A stretch of DNA of 64,000 nt. It comes from Henricia sp. BOLD:AAB3569 (taxonomy: Eukaryota; Echinodermata; Asteroidea; Spinulosida; Echinasteridae). How positions within the stretch are numbered: the stretch's first letter is position 1; every line of letters starts with the position of its first letter. The notes beneath the pieces are model-generated. The model saw only the letters and a list, made by a program, of their open reading frames with translations, did not search any database and had not been told where the DNA came from. Location of the stretch: contig JBBELK010000060.1 of the NCBI GenBank assembly GCA_037783545.1, positions 3,038,001 to 3,102,000 on the forward strand. The letters run 5' to 3'. Made by a program: the position numbers and the translations under genes. Below, piece after piece: positions 20,990 to 34,274 of the stretch.

Positions 20990-22035
20990 AAATATACTGT
21001 GTTGGACCAATTTCCTGCAAGATAAACCCATCCACAAGAGGTTAATAAAATCAAGACTTGCTCTCCGAGAAGTTAGGACTTGATTTAAGTTTTGACTCAA
21101 CGAACTTACCGATCGCCCGTTTTGTACGTGGATTTGCTAACAGTCCAGCTTAAAGAAATCATACACAATACAGTACAAAATGGATGACGATCAACATTTT
21201 AAGTGATTACAAAGGTAGATGATTTTACTGCTCTCAATGGGAAATTTCAATAAACTGTTACAAGCTCTTTAAAATTTGCTTCTATCAGATCCATTCATCA
21301 AAACTAAAATAAAATCCACATAAGGAATCAAACTACATGTGCACATCACTGTACACATTACATAATGGAATGCATTCTACTTTCAGTATTGATGTCACTT
21401 CCTACAAATCGCCACGTGCATCAGAATTGTACGCGTATTTTTTTGTGATGCGCATCAGCTGCGCCGTTTTTTCGAACAAATTTCGAGCAACGCGCGCGCG
21501 TTTGGAACATGTTACAGCGTGCGCGTACTTGATAGCGTTTAAAAGCAGTCGCATTTCTTCCTACGAAGATGGCGTCTGTGAACTTGATCGATTGACCTTT
21601 ATTATGGTGCCTTTATCTTTGTCTTGTTCCCCATAGTACGTGTCGGGTGCGTCTGCGCGTTAGCGTGTGTAATCTACTGTCCGCGCTGCACGTTTTCTTG
21701 CTCGCACTACAAGGGTAGAACAGATAACTTATCATGCTGAAGCCATTTTCAAAATCATTAGATTTGCATGGCTTCAGTTTTCTGTCTTCCCCTGTGTTTG
21801 ATTTACTTGCTTGACGTTCTTCACAGTGACCTGACAAACGCTCAACAGGGCATTATTGTAGCCAGATATTTCTTTAACTACAAAAATATTTCGGAGATGC
21901 ACCAAGCCTGACACTACAAATACAGGTACTTGTTAATTTTGTACAATAAATAATTACTAAAAAACAACCACAAAATTATTTTACAAATTGTGTGTCCAAT
22001 GTATACTTGGTACAGGCAAAACTCTGTATACTGTA

Positions 22036-22453
22036 TTCTTGGGTTTCATTTGGCTTGACAATGGTTGCTATCCGCCATTACTGTGTCCATACTATGGCAC
22101 GCCATAATTAAACACTGATAATTTAATGTTGGCGCATATTTTCTCAAATGTCATGTCAACAACTCTCATATCCGCCGTTACTGTTTTCATACTATGGCAT
22201 GCCAAAGCAGAAATAATTCAACACCGATAATTTTGCCATCAACCCTGAAAAACAAGTCTCAAACAGTATGCCAGTTTCAAACAGTCTATCAACATTTAAA
22301 GGTCATGCCAACCTTTTTTTTCTTGCACAACATTTGTGAAAATGAGTCAACATTAAATTATCAGTGTTGAATTATTTTTCGCTTTGGCGTGCCATAGTAT
22401 GGACACAGTAATGGCGGATGGCAACCGTTGTCAAGCCAAGTGAAACCCAAGAA
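22036..22453. mobile_element. Long-TIR element with TA duplication
   Basis: TIRs of about 70 bp: TTCTTGGGTTTCATTTGGCT ... TACTATGGCACGCC and complement, flanked by TA (22034-22035, 22454-22455). A truncated third TIR-like block (ACTATGGCATGCCAAAGC) lies inside. Confidence 0.8.
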
Positions 22454-23222
22454 TACAACACAATCAGAACTAAGAATTGCTTTTATTTTAATGGCTTAAG
22501 GAGTGTCTTGTATCTAGAACCGTTTACCCAGTCAGTCAAGGGCGTCATAAGGCAATGATTGGCTCTTGTTGACTATAACAGCCCTGAAGGGTTGTTTTTT
22601 CAAAAGACAGACCCTTTGCACTATTGATGTGACAAAGCACCAAAGCATGGCCACCATGAAAAGTGTCTATAAAAGCTGTTGGTTTAGTGCCTTTCTATGG
22701 ACAACATTCACAAACGTGTTAGTTTAGTTGTCTGGTGGTCCGATTTGAAAGAAACTGGGAAAAAAATAGTAATACAAATGTCCATTAGGGGTGTTTCAAA
22801 ATAAAGTGAAATTTCAAGTTCATACCCTTTAACTGTAAGTTATTTCACCAGTTTTTTTAGTTTGTTTATATCTTGTATTATGGCTTTGCCAAGCTTATGT
22901 GCACCCACAAATTTCATTCTACATATTTCGTTTTGGAAATAAATGTACCATGCGTAACCAGATTATGTCCCATGCATAACACCAATTTTGCTGATTTGTC
23001 ACTTTGATATTTATTATCTGAAGAAATGATGACCCTGATGAAAAATACTTAAAACGTTGCAACTTCTCAGAAGATTTGGTGTAAATTGGTTTAAAATTTG
23101 TAGAGATATGGTTATTTAAAGTCACTTAAAATTGTTGATTTCTGGTTGACAGATATTTCACGTTATTTTAAAACACCCCTTTTATGAGGAATTATATTCA
23201 ACCTAAGTTAAACAACAAATAA

Positions 23223-23599
23223 GACTTTCCACGGTAAAGGGGGCATTTTGGCAACACAGACCATATTTTTTTTTAAATACCTTTGTCTGGTCTCAAAATA
23301 AAAGAAATAAGTTTAAGTTGTTCTGAAGAGATAACTTAGGCCCCAAAAGGGTTACAAATAGTGTGACAACATGCTTTTCTAAAAACCCTGTGTAGAAATT
23401 TCCAATATACGCTCGTAACCGGGACGGCCTAAAATGTAACACAAGTCTCTGTCCCGGTTACTTTTTGTAACCCTTTTGAGCATAAGTTATCTCTTCAGAA
23501 CAACTTAAACTTATTTCTTTTATTTTGAGACCAGACAAAGGTATTTCCTCGAAAATATGGTATGTGTTGTCAAAATGCCCCCTTTACTGTGGAAAGACC
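23223..23599. mobile_element. GTCTTTCCACGGTAAAGGGG element, copy 1
   Basis: TTTCCACGGTAAAGGGGGCA and complement at the ends; inner arms around GTAACCGGGACGGCC also pair. Confidence 0.75.
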
Positions 23600-23927
23600 C
23601 AAGTACTAGGCCATTTCTACAGCCTCATTCCTACATATACAGGGTCCGAGTGCTTTCTTTTGTCATAGAATTTGCAAGTGAAAATACGTATGACGTAATA
23701 CAATGGCTCAGCATCCAAGAAGAGGCCGTCGGTGCTAATATACATTTTTTAATACGAGTGTGGTGCTAAGAAGAAAATTGCAATATTATTATACATGAAA
23801 TGTTTTACCTCGTTATAAAAAGGAACAAATTACATTTGGCATCGCTGAAGAATAACAGTTTTGAAATCAAGTTCACTGTACTGAACAAACTTCTGTTCTG
23901 ATCAATAAGTTAGGGATTAAATGTAGG

Positions 23928-24215
23928 TTTGGCCAATCTTAAACACACGTTGAAAGCCAGCTAGGGGTCCTTGGCACTGATAATGCCCAAGCCGCCAGGA
24001 CCGGATATAAGTGCACAATTTGCTTTCGGGCGCGTGCAGTTTCTTTGTGCATGTGCGTGTTTCGTATAAGCGCTGACTAGGGCACAAACGCGGGACAGCC
24101 GGCCGGGAATTATCACTATTCTTTATCGCTAATTTAAGACTGCCCACGTGACGTGCTCTCAGACAATAGGGATGCGTAAACTGTCTAAGGTATTTATGAA
24201 TGATATTTTACGAAA
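23928..24215. mobile_element. Diverged copy of the 17042-17480 family
   Basis: GGCACTGATAATGCCCAAGC and ATGCGTAAACTGTCTAAGG are shared; overall eroded. Confidence 0.5.
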
Positions 24216-25647
24216 ATTGTTTCTTATTTGTAAAAGTATACATGTGAAGAGAATGCGAACCAGACCAGTGCCTGTGACAAAACCGATCATGTATCTAATT
24301 TACAATTATTTTAATCAGCATGCACCATTCATATGAAACAATCCAAGATATATTTTCTAAACTAATACCAACACCCAGATAAAAATCTTTCACCACCTTA
24401 AAAAGAAAAAAATCATAACTGACAAAATTTGCTACTAAGTTTTAAGAAAAAAAAAAATCAAATATATATTAATGAACGGACAGCTCAATATACAGCACAC
24501 CCAATTTTATAGGTTGAATTAATTTCCTTTATAAAGTAACAAATTACATCCACAACTTTTTTTACATTTGTACTGTACTGATGAATGCTTACAAACACTC
24601 TTTTTTTAAAACCATTTTAAGAACTACACTTTCTGTAAATTTTATCTTCCATCCAAAATATTATTAAGATTTGGAACTGGAATTACTTTTGAAGCAATTG
24701 TTAAATCTAAGCGGATTTTAACAGATTTAATTGTAGCTTAAAGGTAGTCTACTTGTTTGGTAATTACCCCCAAAAACACCTGATTATCTTTAAGCTTACT
24801 TGTTATCAAGATGGTAATGGTAGTAATCATCCTGTGAAATTATTTCGTCTTAATTGCCCCCACTCATGAGAAAAATGACAACATATTTCAATCTCGAAAG
24901 ACTGCCTATAGGCGATCTTTTGAGCCATTCATTCATGCACAAATACCATACTTGGATTTCCAGGTTTTCTGAAGTATTGCTGCATCTATGTGGCTGAAAT
25001 TTCTACAAGGTAATGCTTTCAATTACCAGTGGAAATCATGCCGTTTTAAACAGTTTACCAAACAAGATTACTACCTTTGAAAGAGCCCCTGAAAAAAGAC
25101 TTTAATCACTGAAGTGCATGCTAGAAATTCCTTTCAGTACGTCAAAGAATTAACGTAAAGTGACTGACCATTTCCGGGGACCTTTCTAAAACTTTAGTCA
25201 CATATGCCCGGTTTTGCGTGCCAATTGTGCTACGACTGGACTTCGTAGCTAATCGTAGTCACTCCTAGTTAAACCGTACTCAAACCTAGTGACTCATAGT
25301 TAATCCTTACCAACGGTCTTAAATCGGCAACGTGTCCTGCTGGAGTTTTGCGTGCAATACTTTACCGGGATCAACCGGGAACAAACTGAAATCATAGTAA
25401 AACCTAGTAGGACCGAGGGACACCAGGATGTACCAGGGCCAACCAGGACACCAAACTGAGAATGTGTGACTATAGCTTATTAAGCCAAAACAGGAGTTAC
25501 TTACATACATATCATAAAGTCTTTATCATATTTCATGACTTATGAAGAAAATGGCATTAAACATTGTAAATGCTTCCAGAAAAAAGCATTTCTACGAAAA
25601 TATCAGGTTGCCAGATTACCCACTTTGCTGTGGAAAGAGCCAGACTT

Positions 25648-25883
25648 TTTCTTTCTATAAATTAGGGGTCCAAAAGTGTGACATTTGGTGTCCCCCGTTA
25701 CACCTGATATGTGTTATTTTCGGTACAAAAATCATTAAAATGGCTTTTAAACCATTTTGTATGAATTGTACTTTATGTACTCACTCTTTGAGTATTTAAT
25801 GAATGTGTCCTGAATTTACAAAAACAAGATGTTAAATGTAACGGGGGACACCAAAGCTGGACCCCTAATTTATAGAAAGACCC
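25648..25883. mobile_element. GGGTC-TTTCTATAAAT MITE, copy 2
   Basis: TTTCTATAAATTAGGGGTCC at the left and its complement at the right; interior GTGTCCCCCGTTACACCTG shared with 41473-41735. Confidence 0.75.
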
Positions 25884-26477
25884 AGGTGCTAGCATGTCCA
25901 AACTTGAATGTTTTTTGGGGTGGAAATGCTGAATAAAACAGCATGCACACCGAGTCTACTTGATCAGTGTTAAACTTATACAGAGGTAATATTTTTATGA
26001 CATGTACATTTCAACACATGTTAAATGGTCTATAGATTGCTATTTTTGTAGAAGCCATGTGTACAAAATCTCCACATCAATTAAAAAACTTATTTAGCTT
26101 TATTTCAACCATTTGTTAGGTATTACATGTACAATCGTTTAGTAGTCACATAGTACTTTATAATAATATCGAACAAACTATGAGATTAATGTGAATTCGT
26201 TTTACAAAAAACAAGTAACTTAATGTCAGTTGTGTCTAATGTCTGCAGACAGCTTTAATTGAAGCCGAGCCGAAATTTTATCCTGACAAAAATGTATCAC
26301 CTTGCATTTTTCTGTGGTCAGGGTCAATAGTCAAGTCCATTACAAATTCCTTGGTAGGCATGCAACTCCTCCGCAGATCCACAGATTTTCACATTTTTTA
26401 AAAATCTGACTGCGGGGAAAAAGTTCTGCTATTTGTATTGCACTCTGTACCCAAACTACGGCCTATGGAAATGTGTG

Positions 26478-26601
26478 TAAAGCGGGCCTCCCACTGTGCG
26501 ATTAGTTACGATTGTGTACAGAGTATACACAATCGTAACCAATTCGTAGCTAATCGTACCTAATTCGTGGCCAAAATCGCATAGTGGGAGGCCCGCTTTA
26601 A
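26478..26601. mobile_element. AAAGCGGGCCTCCCACT foldback MITE
   Basis: AAAGCGGGCCTCCCACTGTG and complement at the ends; interior CGATTAGTTACGATTGTG folds with CACAATCGTAACCAATTCG. Confidence 0.8.
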
Positions 26602-26715
26602 GAATCGCCCATGCACGATCCAGCGAACATTTTTTTTTGAACTGCTGTATGGCTATAGCGCCCTCTTATGATCGCTAGTCTGATTTTGCGGTACTCATTC
26701 ATGGATGATTACATA

Positions 26716-27014
26716 GGAAGTCGGGTTGGCGTAGCGGTTCTTTCCTTGCCTTCCACCTATGTGACCCTGGTTCGAATCCCGTCCGGGTCTGTAGGTGGAT
26801 TGTGTTCTCAGTCCGTGCTTGATTCTGTGGGTTTTCCCCACACGTTGGTGTGCGGGGTTTTACTCCCACCTCTAAAATTGAGAATTTCTTCCTGTTCTCT
26901 CTCACTTCATGACCGAGCTGAAGAACCTCCTAGGTGGCTATAGGGCAACGACTTGAGTCGGTTATTCTCAGCCAACTTTAGGGGATCATACGAAAGCAGT
27001 AGCAGCAGATGATT
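26716..27014 (+). mobile_element. tRNA-derived SINE, third type
   Basis: Head with A-box-like TTGGCGTAGCGGTTC and B box GGTTCGAATCC (26769-26779), a body ending GGGGATCATACGAAAG and an AGC-repeat tail. Confidence 0.6.
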
Positions 27015-27035
27015 ACAAAATGCAATACAGACATG

Positions 27036-27440
27036 AGTCTTTCCACGGTAAAGGGGGCATTTTGGCAACACAGACAATACCTTTGTCTGGTCTCAAAATA
27101 TAAGAAATTAGTTTTTAGTTGTTCTGAAGACATAACTTAGGCCCAAAAAGGGTTACAAATAGTGTGACAACATGCCTTTCTAAAAACCCTGTGTACAAAT
27201 TTCCAATATACGCCCGTAACCGGCCTAAAATGTAACACAAGTGTCTATCCCGGTTACGAGTGTATATTGGAAATTTGTTTTTAGAAAAGGATGTTGTCAC
27301 ACTATTTGTAGCCCTTCTTGGGCCTAAGTTATCTCTTCAGAACAACTTAAACTTATTTCATTTATTTTGAGACCAAACAAAAGTATTTCTTAAAAAATGT
27401 GGTCTGTGTTGCCAAAATGCCCCCTTTACTGTGGAAAGAT
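27036..27440. mobile_element. GTCTTTCCACGGTAAAGGGG element, copy 2
   Basis: Same ends and interior as 23223-23599, including ACATAACTTAGGCCC-type arms. Confidence 0.75.
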
Positions 27441-27805
27441 CCACATACACGTACTGCATGCATGGAAATCATCATTGGGAAAACATGCGTGTACATACAT
27501 GTACGTGTACGTACAATGTACATGCACGAGTATGGAACGACCAATTTCTGGACATTGTTGATCAAGAAGTGGGAGATTTCTTTTTGGACTTGAAGAGTTG
27601 CATGCCTGCCTATACGTATCTTAATCTAAGCCATTCAAATGAACTGCAACAAATGCATTTTGTATATGTTCACAATCACTCTGTTGCTCGTTACTGGACT
27701 TGTGATGGACTCAACTACAATCTAGTTGATTTTACCTTGCAGCGTAAATTTCAACAAAATATGAGTAGTTTTCTTGGTTCGTCAAAGTTCTTAGTTTGTA
27801 AATAA
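27441..27805 (+). CDS. Unrecognised open frame (fragment)
   Basis: A frame of about 120 codons open from the MITE end at 27431 to TAA at 27803-27805, with NDQFLDIVDQEVGDFFLDLK and HNHSVARYWTCDGLNYNLVD. An AATAAA overlaps the stop. I recognise no family. It may be a decayed gene fragment or chance. Confidence 0.15.
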
Positions 27806-28589
27806 AGCAGTGCTAAAAAAATCCACTGACAGGCGGTTTAGTGCACAAAGGTACAATTTTGAAACTTTAATATCTTGCCAAAGTTTCACAAATAGTTCTT
27901 TTTGGCCAATTTTAATGCTGCTGGATTTTTTTGACTGTATATTTTATTAACGTTTATGTTGCGAGGCAAAATCGACCTTCAGTACAAACCGTAAAATGGT
28001 GCATTGAAGTCCATGAGGGCTACAGGAATGCGTCAGGCTTGGCTCGCGGGTCCTTCTGGTTTCGGTAACGGAATGTTATGAAAATTCCAGCAATCTGTGG
28101 TAAAAATTAAGTAGTACAGAAGAAAAGGAGAAAAAGGTTTTTAAAAAGATTCAAGCTTTTGTATTAAAATATTCTTGAAATAACTCCATCCTCCACCCTT
28201 AAAACTTCCACCCACTACCAACAGATTATGCAGTGGGCATACATTCTACATGTTTCTACTGACCCCTCCACATCACTCCATATTTGTTACTTGCTAATTT
28301 GACCAATCCATGAACCGTTTCTTTATCGACGGACATGTTTCTACTGACATTGCGTTAGCACAAAATGCTGGGTGTCTGCCATTAAACTGTATATATGTAC
28401 TGTGTAAGTGCAGAAAGCACGAATTGCGAAAACGTGTGCGTGCTGCAGAATTTGTTTTATTTTTTTTAAACTTCAATTCGCAGCCCGTAGACTGAATATC
28501 ATGAAGCTTACAAGTGTCTTCCACCTAATCATCGAGATACATAGGTGGGTGGCGCCATTGGCAGACAACAGCCAGAGACACATTAGGAA

Positions 28590-28797
28590 ATCCCTTAACT
28601 CTTCACGAAAGAATGTGTTGCACAACACGCTGGACCAACGGCTTTACATCCCTTCCGAAGGATGGAGCAAGTGTGTTTAAGTGCCTTGCTCAAAGGCACA
28701 GGTATCCCCAGCCGGGTATCGAACCTGCAACCCCAAGTTTTCACCCGAGTATTGCGAGTCAGTGACCCAAACCACTCGGCCACGGTACCCCACACGC
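28590..28797 (-). mobile_element. tRNA-derived SINE, minus orientation
   Basis: Reverse of a tRNA-Leu-like head (GTACCGTGGCCGAGTGGTTT) with B-box complement GGGTATCGAACCTGC and the AAGTGCCTTGCTCAAAGGCA central block. Confidence 0.6.
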
Positions 28798-29385
28798 AGA
28801 ATACTCCTCAGCTAGTCCAATGTACTTTTGGCACACTTGGGAAATGTTACATCAACGCATTTCTACTGCGAAAAACAATTGGTATTACATTGCATGGACC
28901 ATCGCAAGAGGTGGTTTAACGTTTCGCGGCAGGATACCCGACATCACATCAAACATTTCTGTTTCTGGGCCGGTGAAGCAGTTCCACTTCAAAATACATT
29001 GAATCACCCGGCAAATGCTTCTCAGTAGAAACATGTGGAATGGAAAAGCAAAGGGTTTAAGTTCACAGTCCAAAAAACCTAAATTTGTTAAGCCTCCCTG
29101 TGGAGAAAAAGCTTCCTAAAATTTTCATTTGTAATTGGAGATTATGGGCACCAGAAAACACAGCTAATATGCTATGACACAACTGCCTCAAACACTTACT
29201 ATAGATATTGCGAATAAGTGTTTGGCACCGCAAAATCGGAATATAGACAAAGATATGCTAGAGCTTTTCGACTTGAATGGCATGGCCGTGGTTAAGCTTA
29301 TCGATATAATATAAGGCTGAAAGCAGGAATGACGTGTTCAGAATGCTGCACACTGATTGGTCAGCTGACAACAGCAGGGAGCAAG

Positions 29386-29910
29386 CTACTGCTCATGCCC
29401 AGTTAGACCACATGTACAATGTAGCGTGTGAACAAATTCTTTCTGGCAACATAACACATGTTTAGTGAAGTGTATGTACATGTATGTGGCTTCGAGCATG
29501 TGCAGATGCATGATACTGCGTGCTCTGGCCAGTACAGTGAACTGCTGTTGGCTGTATTGTTTCGAGCACTCTGGGTGATCAAGCAAGTGTTGTCTTATAG
29601 CAGATGTGCATTCGGGCTGTGTGGCAGCTTTGCAAGCGTTCTTGCAGACAGGCGACAGCTGTTTGCGGGAAGCAGGCAAGTTGCTGCGGATGGAGGATTG
29701 AACATGCTGTTTAATGCGATCCGCCAGTCGTTGAGACGTACACCCTACGTACCGAGCTTCACATCGGCACTGAAACTCATAAATAACATTGTTAAGTTGT
29801 GTGTTAGGTAGTACGTCTTTACGGACTGCCGGAAGTATCTTGCGCGCAGTGAATATTACACGTGGCTGAACGGTGTTACGGTAAAACCTAGACCCATAAA
29901 AAAAGCTCAA
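29386..29910 (-). pseudogene. Penelope-like element 3' remnant (GIY-YIG endonuclease region)
   Basis: A 174-codon minus-strand frame contains VIYEFQCRCEARYVGCTSQR then LADRIKQHV and SAIRQHLLDHPEC. The pattern Y-x-F-x-C-x-C, YVG, an arginine-rich helix and a downstream H/C cluster matches the C-terminal GIY-YIG nuclease of Penelope-like retroelements. The reverse transcriptase part is absent upstream, so this is a truncated copy. Confidence 0.7.
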
Positions 29911-31002
29911 TTATCAGAATCTACGCCCTGCAAATGTGTGTATCTCCTCAAATTCAGATTTGGGATTGGCCTGATATTTGGCCAATTGATCACATTCAAA
30001 TGACGTCACTTCTTACAAATTGTCACGTGCATCAGGATTTTGAGTGTAATTTTTTTGTGACGCGTATCGGTTGCGCCGTATTTTGAACAAATTTTTAGCA
30101 ATGTTTGAAACATTTTTCAGGGTGTGCGTGCACGTACTTGATGGCGTTTAATACGCAGTAGCATTCTTCCTACGAAGATGGCGTCTGTGAGAGTGGTCAA
30201 TAGATACATTTGCACAAACATCAATATTCTGAAGAGTGCTGGTCAATGTGATTGCTAATTTTTGTTATATCTTTGGCGGATCTTCTGACCTGATGTGTGC
30301 AAAAAGAAAGGCAGCTACTCCCAAATGGCATTTGTCATTACCAAGCACAGAAGTCACATGCGAGAGGTCCACTCAATAACAACAACACACCAATAACAAT
30401 GATACACCAACAATGATGCAAGGCAGCTTCATATCTGGCTCAAGTTTAGTCCATTTTAAAAATAGTAACTCTGAGAAAGAAACGTCTGGCTTCCAAACCC
30501 ATCGTTTTTGGCGCAGTGCTACTGGGTTGACCCCTCGCAACCAACGTCTGCGTTCGGTCATGTCACCATGGTCACACTCGAATCAGGAGTAGCTGTCATT
30601 TATTTTGTGCAAAGCCGGTCAGGAGGTTCATCCCAAAATTTCACTGAAATTAGCTACCGTATCAGATCAGTACTCTTTGGAATACTGATGCATTTGGGCA
30701 AATGTACCCGTTGACCAGATACATGTATCAGAACCAATAGACAATTTGAGGAGATTACATAGATATTTGGTACATACAATCACATTGCGTACGTAGTATG
30801 TTCAACCGAGCACTGTTTACAGGTCTATGCAAGGTCTTGCTATCAAAACAACGGAATATAATAATTAGATAGTCAGAAATGACTTCTATGCAAACTGTAC
30901 ATGTACATGTACACATACAATAAGCCTTCAAGAAAGTGTTAGTACAAGACAAAGGAAAACCAAAAATGCTCAACTATACTGTGAACAGCATGCAACAATA
31001 AA

Positions 31003-31487
31003 GGCCTGTTTACACTTGATTCGCCTTTGCCGAATTGAACTCCGCAATTTCCAAAAAGGCGAGTTGAAGCTAGGTAGGCGCTAAGTGTAAACGCAAAAGG
31101 TGAATTGAAAAAGGCGGATCAGACCCGTGTATGATTCTCCCTTTTCAAGTCATATTTGGGTAGGGTTGAACCCCGTAACTGCAGGGTTGAACCCTGCATT
31201 TGTCAAGGTCGCTTGTAGTGTAAACGCTACCCGAATACAGATTCGGCAATTTAAGTGTCCTTGGGACAGTGCTCGCGCCTTGTGGTAGATTTAATTGACC
31301 AATCTGGTACCAGTTCCACAACACATAACAGCTCACGCATGAGCTGCGGTCACAGATAGCGGTTTCTGAAGGTGGGTTAAAGCTGGATCGACGTGTAGTG
31401 TAAACGCGGCAAATGTTCAGTTTTGCGGTTGCAATAAAAATGCTAGGTTTGTATCCACCTTTGCCAGTTCGAGTGTAAACACGGTGT
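31003..31487. mobile_element. GTTTACACTCGA element, copy 2 (inverted)
   Basis: Complement of the family interior, for example GCGTTTACACT/AGTGTAAACGC sites and CCGAATACAGATTCGGCAA. Confidence 0.75.
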
Positions 31488-31610
31488 AACATTGCTTGAC
31501 GGAAACTTAAACTTAAACTGAAACGGTGTATAATTATACATTGTATATTAACTGTGTATAATTATTTTCACAGACTTTTTTGAAAGCCGGTGGAGCGTTT
31601 GTTCTATGTG

Positions 31611-32769
31611 CCAGGGGTGGATTGCAAATAAAGAAAGTTAGGACGTCCTAACTCCTAGGACGTCCTAACTCTGACATCACTTAGGCCCGCTTCAAACGTC
31701 GCGCTAATGCCGTGTCAAATTAAATTAAACTTGATTTTTTTAATTTGACACGGCACAAGCACGACATTTGAAGCCATTTGGCTCGGCAAAATGAGTTTGA
31801 CACGGCAGAAGATTTTAGCTCGACAGGGTCTGCCGTGCTAACTCTATTTATTGCGGCACAAGCACGGCTTGGCTTCAAATGTCGTGCTTCTGCCGTGTCA
31901 AATTTAATTCCAGTTCGAAGTTGGTCTGCAATTTTGTTCACAACTAGGAATGCGCATGCCCGCAGCGCGTATGTGAGTAAAGAAATAACCAACAAACAAG
32001 TGCATCAAAATAATACAAATGGCGACGTACAATGGACAGAATGGACACAATGGACACATGGATGTGTACAACATCCATGACGTGCACAATACTCATCCGC
32101 CATGTTGGATGTATTTAAGCTCGACTGGGAGTTTGCAATTAAGTTCGACGTTTGAAGCCACTGCCGTGCTTACACCGTACCAACGTCGTGCCAAGTTGAA
32201 TTTGATTCGACACGGCATAAGCGCGACGTTTGAAGCGGGCCTAAGACATCATAGATGATTTTGCCTTGCAATAAAAAATTATACGTCCTAACTTGTGTCC
32301 TAGGACACATAAAATTTAAGACACATAATATGTGTCCTAAGTTTACGTCTTTAGAACATTTGTTTGGAATTTCCTGCTCAATTCCGACAAAAGGAGCCTT
32401 GTGACTAGGATCAAAACTTTATTTTTTGATAGTTGGACTTTCTTAAACTGAGTTTTCACTAGAAGGTAGTTACGATTCAAGCTGGGCCTTATAATTATGA
32501 AAGTTTTCACAATGTATTTTACGTCATGCGTACGTACTGCAGCAATGACCGGCGAATGCATGCGCGACAGTATGCAAATACACCGGCTGCGATTGAAACG
32601 CCTTTCACAACTGTAAAGACATACAACCATTTATGTCTTAGCTAAGACGTCCCGACTTTTGGATATTGCAAGACATTTTTTAATGTGTCGTAGGTAAGAT
32701 GTCATAAATTCAGTCAGGACATATGATGTGTCTCAGACCAAAGACGGTTATATTGCAATCCACCCCTGG
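31611..32769. mobile_element. Outer TIR element CCAGGGGTGGATTGCAA (interrupted)
   Basis: CCAGGGGTGGATTGCAA and TTGCAATCCACCCCTGG are perfect inverted repeats 1.16 kb apart. The interior holds ACGTCCTAACTCCTAGGACG-type palindromes and the inserted element 31680-32245. CAGGGGTG ends are typical of hAT MITEs. Confidence 0.75.
31680..32245. mobile_element. Inner TIR element CTTAGGCCCGCTTCAAACG
   Basis: Left CTTAGGCCCGCTTCAAACG, right CGTTTGAAGCGGGCCTAAG, flanked by ACATCA (31674-31679 and 32246-32251). Interior repeats CACGGCA and CGACATTTGAAGCC. Confidence 0.85.
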
Positions 32770-33700
32770 CCAATAGAAGGAAGACATGGCACTGTTAGTA
32801 AAGCATCTTCCAGCATAGCGAAGTTGCAAAAAACAATAAACAAAACACAAAACACAAAACGTAAACCAAAAAATATATAAAAATAAATAAATAAAATAAA
32901 AATAAATAAAAAATGAAAGAGAGAAAAGTCAAAAGGGTTTTAAAAACTTAATGTAAAAACTGTTGAATTATGGTTTTACAAATGTTTTGGGACATTGCCA
33001 ATGAAACCGAAACAAATACACGTATAATAAAACAAATCAAACAAGACAAATGAATCACTGCGTCCAAATATCTTTTAGGCATGTTTGGTTTTTTTGTGCA
33101 TGTAACTGACTAGGGCCATACTACATGTAGGGGTTTGGAATTTACGATTAATTCAGAAACCGGTTAGCAATTCTTTCAAGTGTCGGTTAACCGTTCGGCC
33201 GACACTAAAGATTGTTGCTGATGTTTATAGATGCAAGTGCAATGTACACAATACCCCTAGGCCCCTAAATAATCATTGAACCTTTATTTGGTCAAAATGT
33301 TTTGAGGGTTATATTACAAATAACCCTCTGCAACTATTGTAAATTCTTTAAAATTGGGTTTCGTTTAAACGTTTGGCAAAACCATTTTATCCCAGATTTT
33401 TCTTCTCGGTTAAACGGTTAACCGGTTAAACGTCCCTTCCCTATTTAAAACCAGCTGAGCCTTTATTGTCCATTTATACCCACGTGACAAGTTTTCTTCC
33501 AATAGGAATGTGTAAACTATCTAAATGTATTTCTGAATCATGAAAATAAAGCATACAAACAAGTAAACACAAAATGAAAATAGGGCTAACTGGTACTTGT
33601 TTTTTGTGACTGGTTTTAATATTAAGTTGTTAGAGTTTGTTAATGAGAGACCACTCAAGTGATGTGTATGTATCACTAGACTAGTTTGGAAGAGTTGAGA

Positions 33701-34274
33701 CAATAGACCGATCCAGTAAGCTCCGCCCATTTAGAAATTGCCTAGCAACATGCCACACGTGCAATGCACGTGTGCAGTAGAGTCGCGTGGCCGTGCCGTG
33801 CGTCAGCGCCCTGGTCAGCGCGTATTGAAACACGCACACAGAAACTGCACGCTCGAAAGCAAAATGTGCACTTAAGTATCCGGTCGTGTGCGTGCACGTA
33901 CAACACGCCTGCAATACGCGTAACGCGCGCCATCGAACAAAAACATCTCGACACACATCTAGAACGAAGTGAATGCACAACTTAGCAAAACGACAAGCTA
34001 ATTTTTGTAAGTTTTTCACGTTTACACAAAAACACATTTATGAAGAGATTAAAAGTAGGTTAGGATAGTCTTATACAATCCGTTTTAAACCCGCTAGGCC
34101 TCCTCTGCGCTGATAAAAATGATGTTTATGGTGTTTTTGCGTCACTCGTGCTGCATTTGCCGTAGCTCTGTGCACAAAATTTTGAGGACTCGGGTAACCA
34201 AAATTGAGATCCACTTTTTGGTTACCTGAACCTGAGGTTCCAAAATGGGCGGAGCTTACTGGATCGGTCTATTG
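33701..34274. mobile_element. CAATAGACCGATCCAGTAAG element
   Basis: CAATAGACCGATCCAGTAAG at the left; the complement closes it on the right, including GGGCGGAGCTTACTGG. 574 bp, no transposase. Confidence 0.8.

Noticed and set aside
29458-29811. 117-codon plus-strand frame
   Set aside because: Antisense shadow of the Penelope-like remnant.
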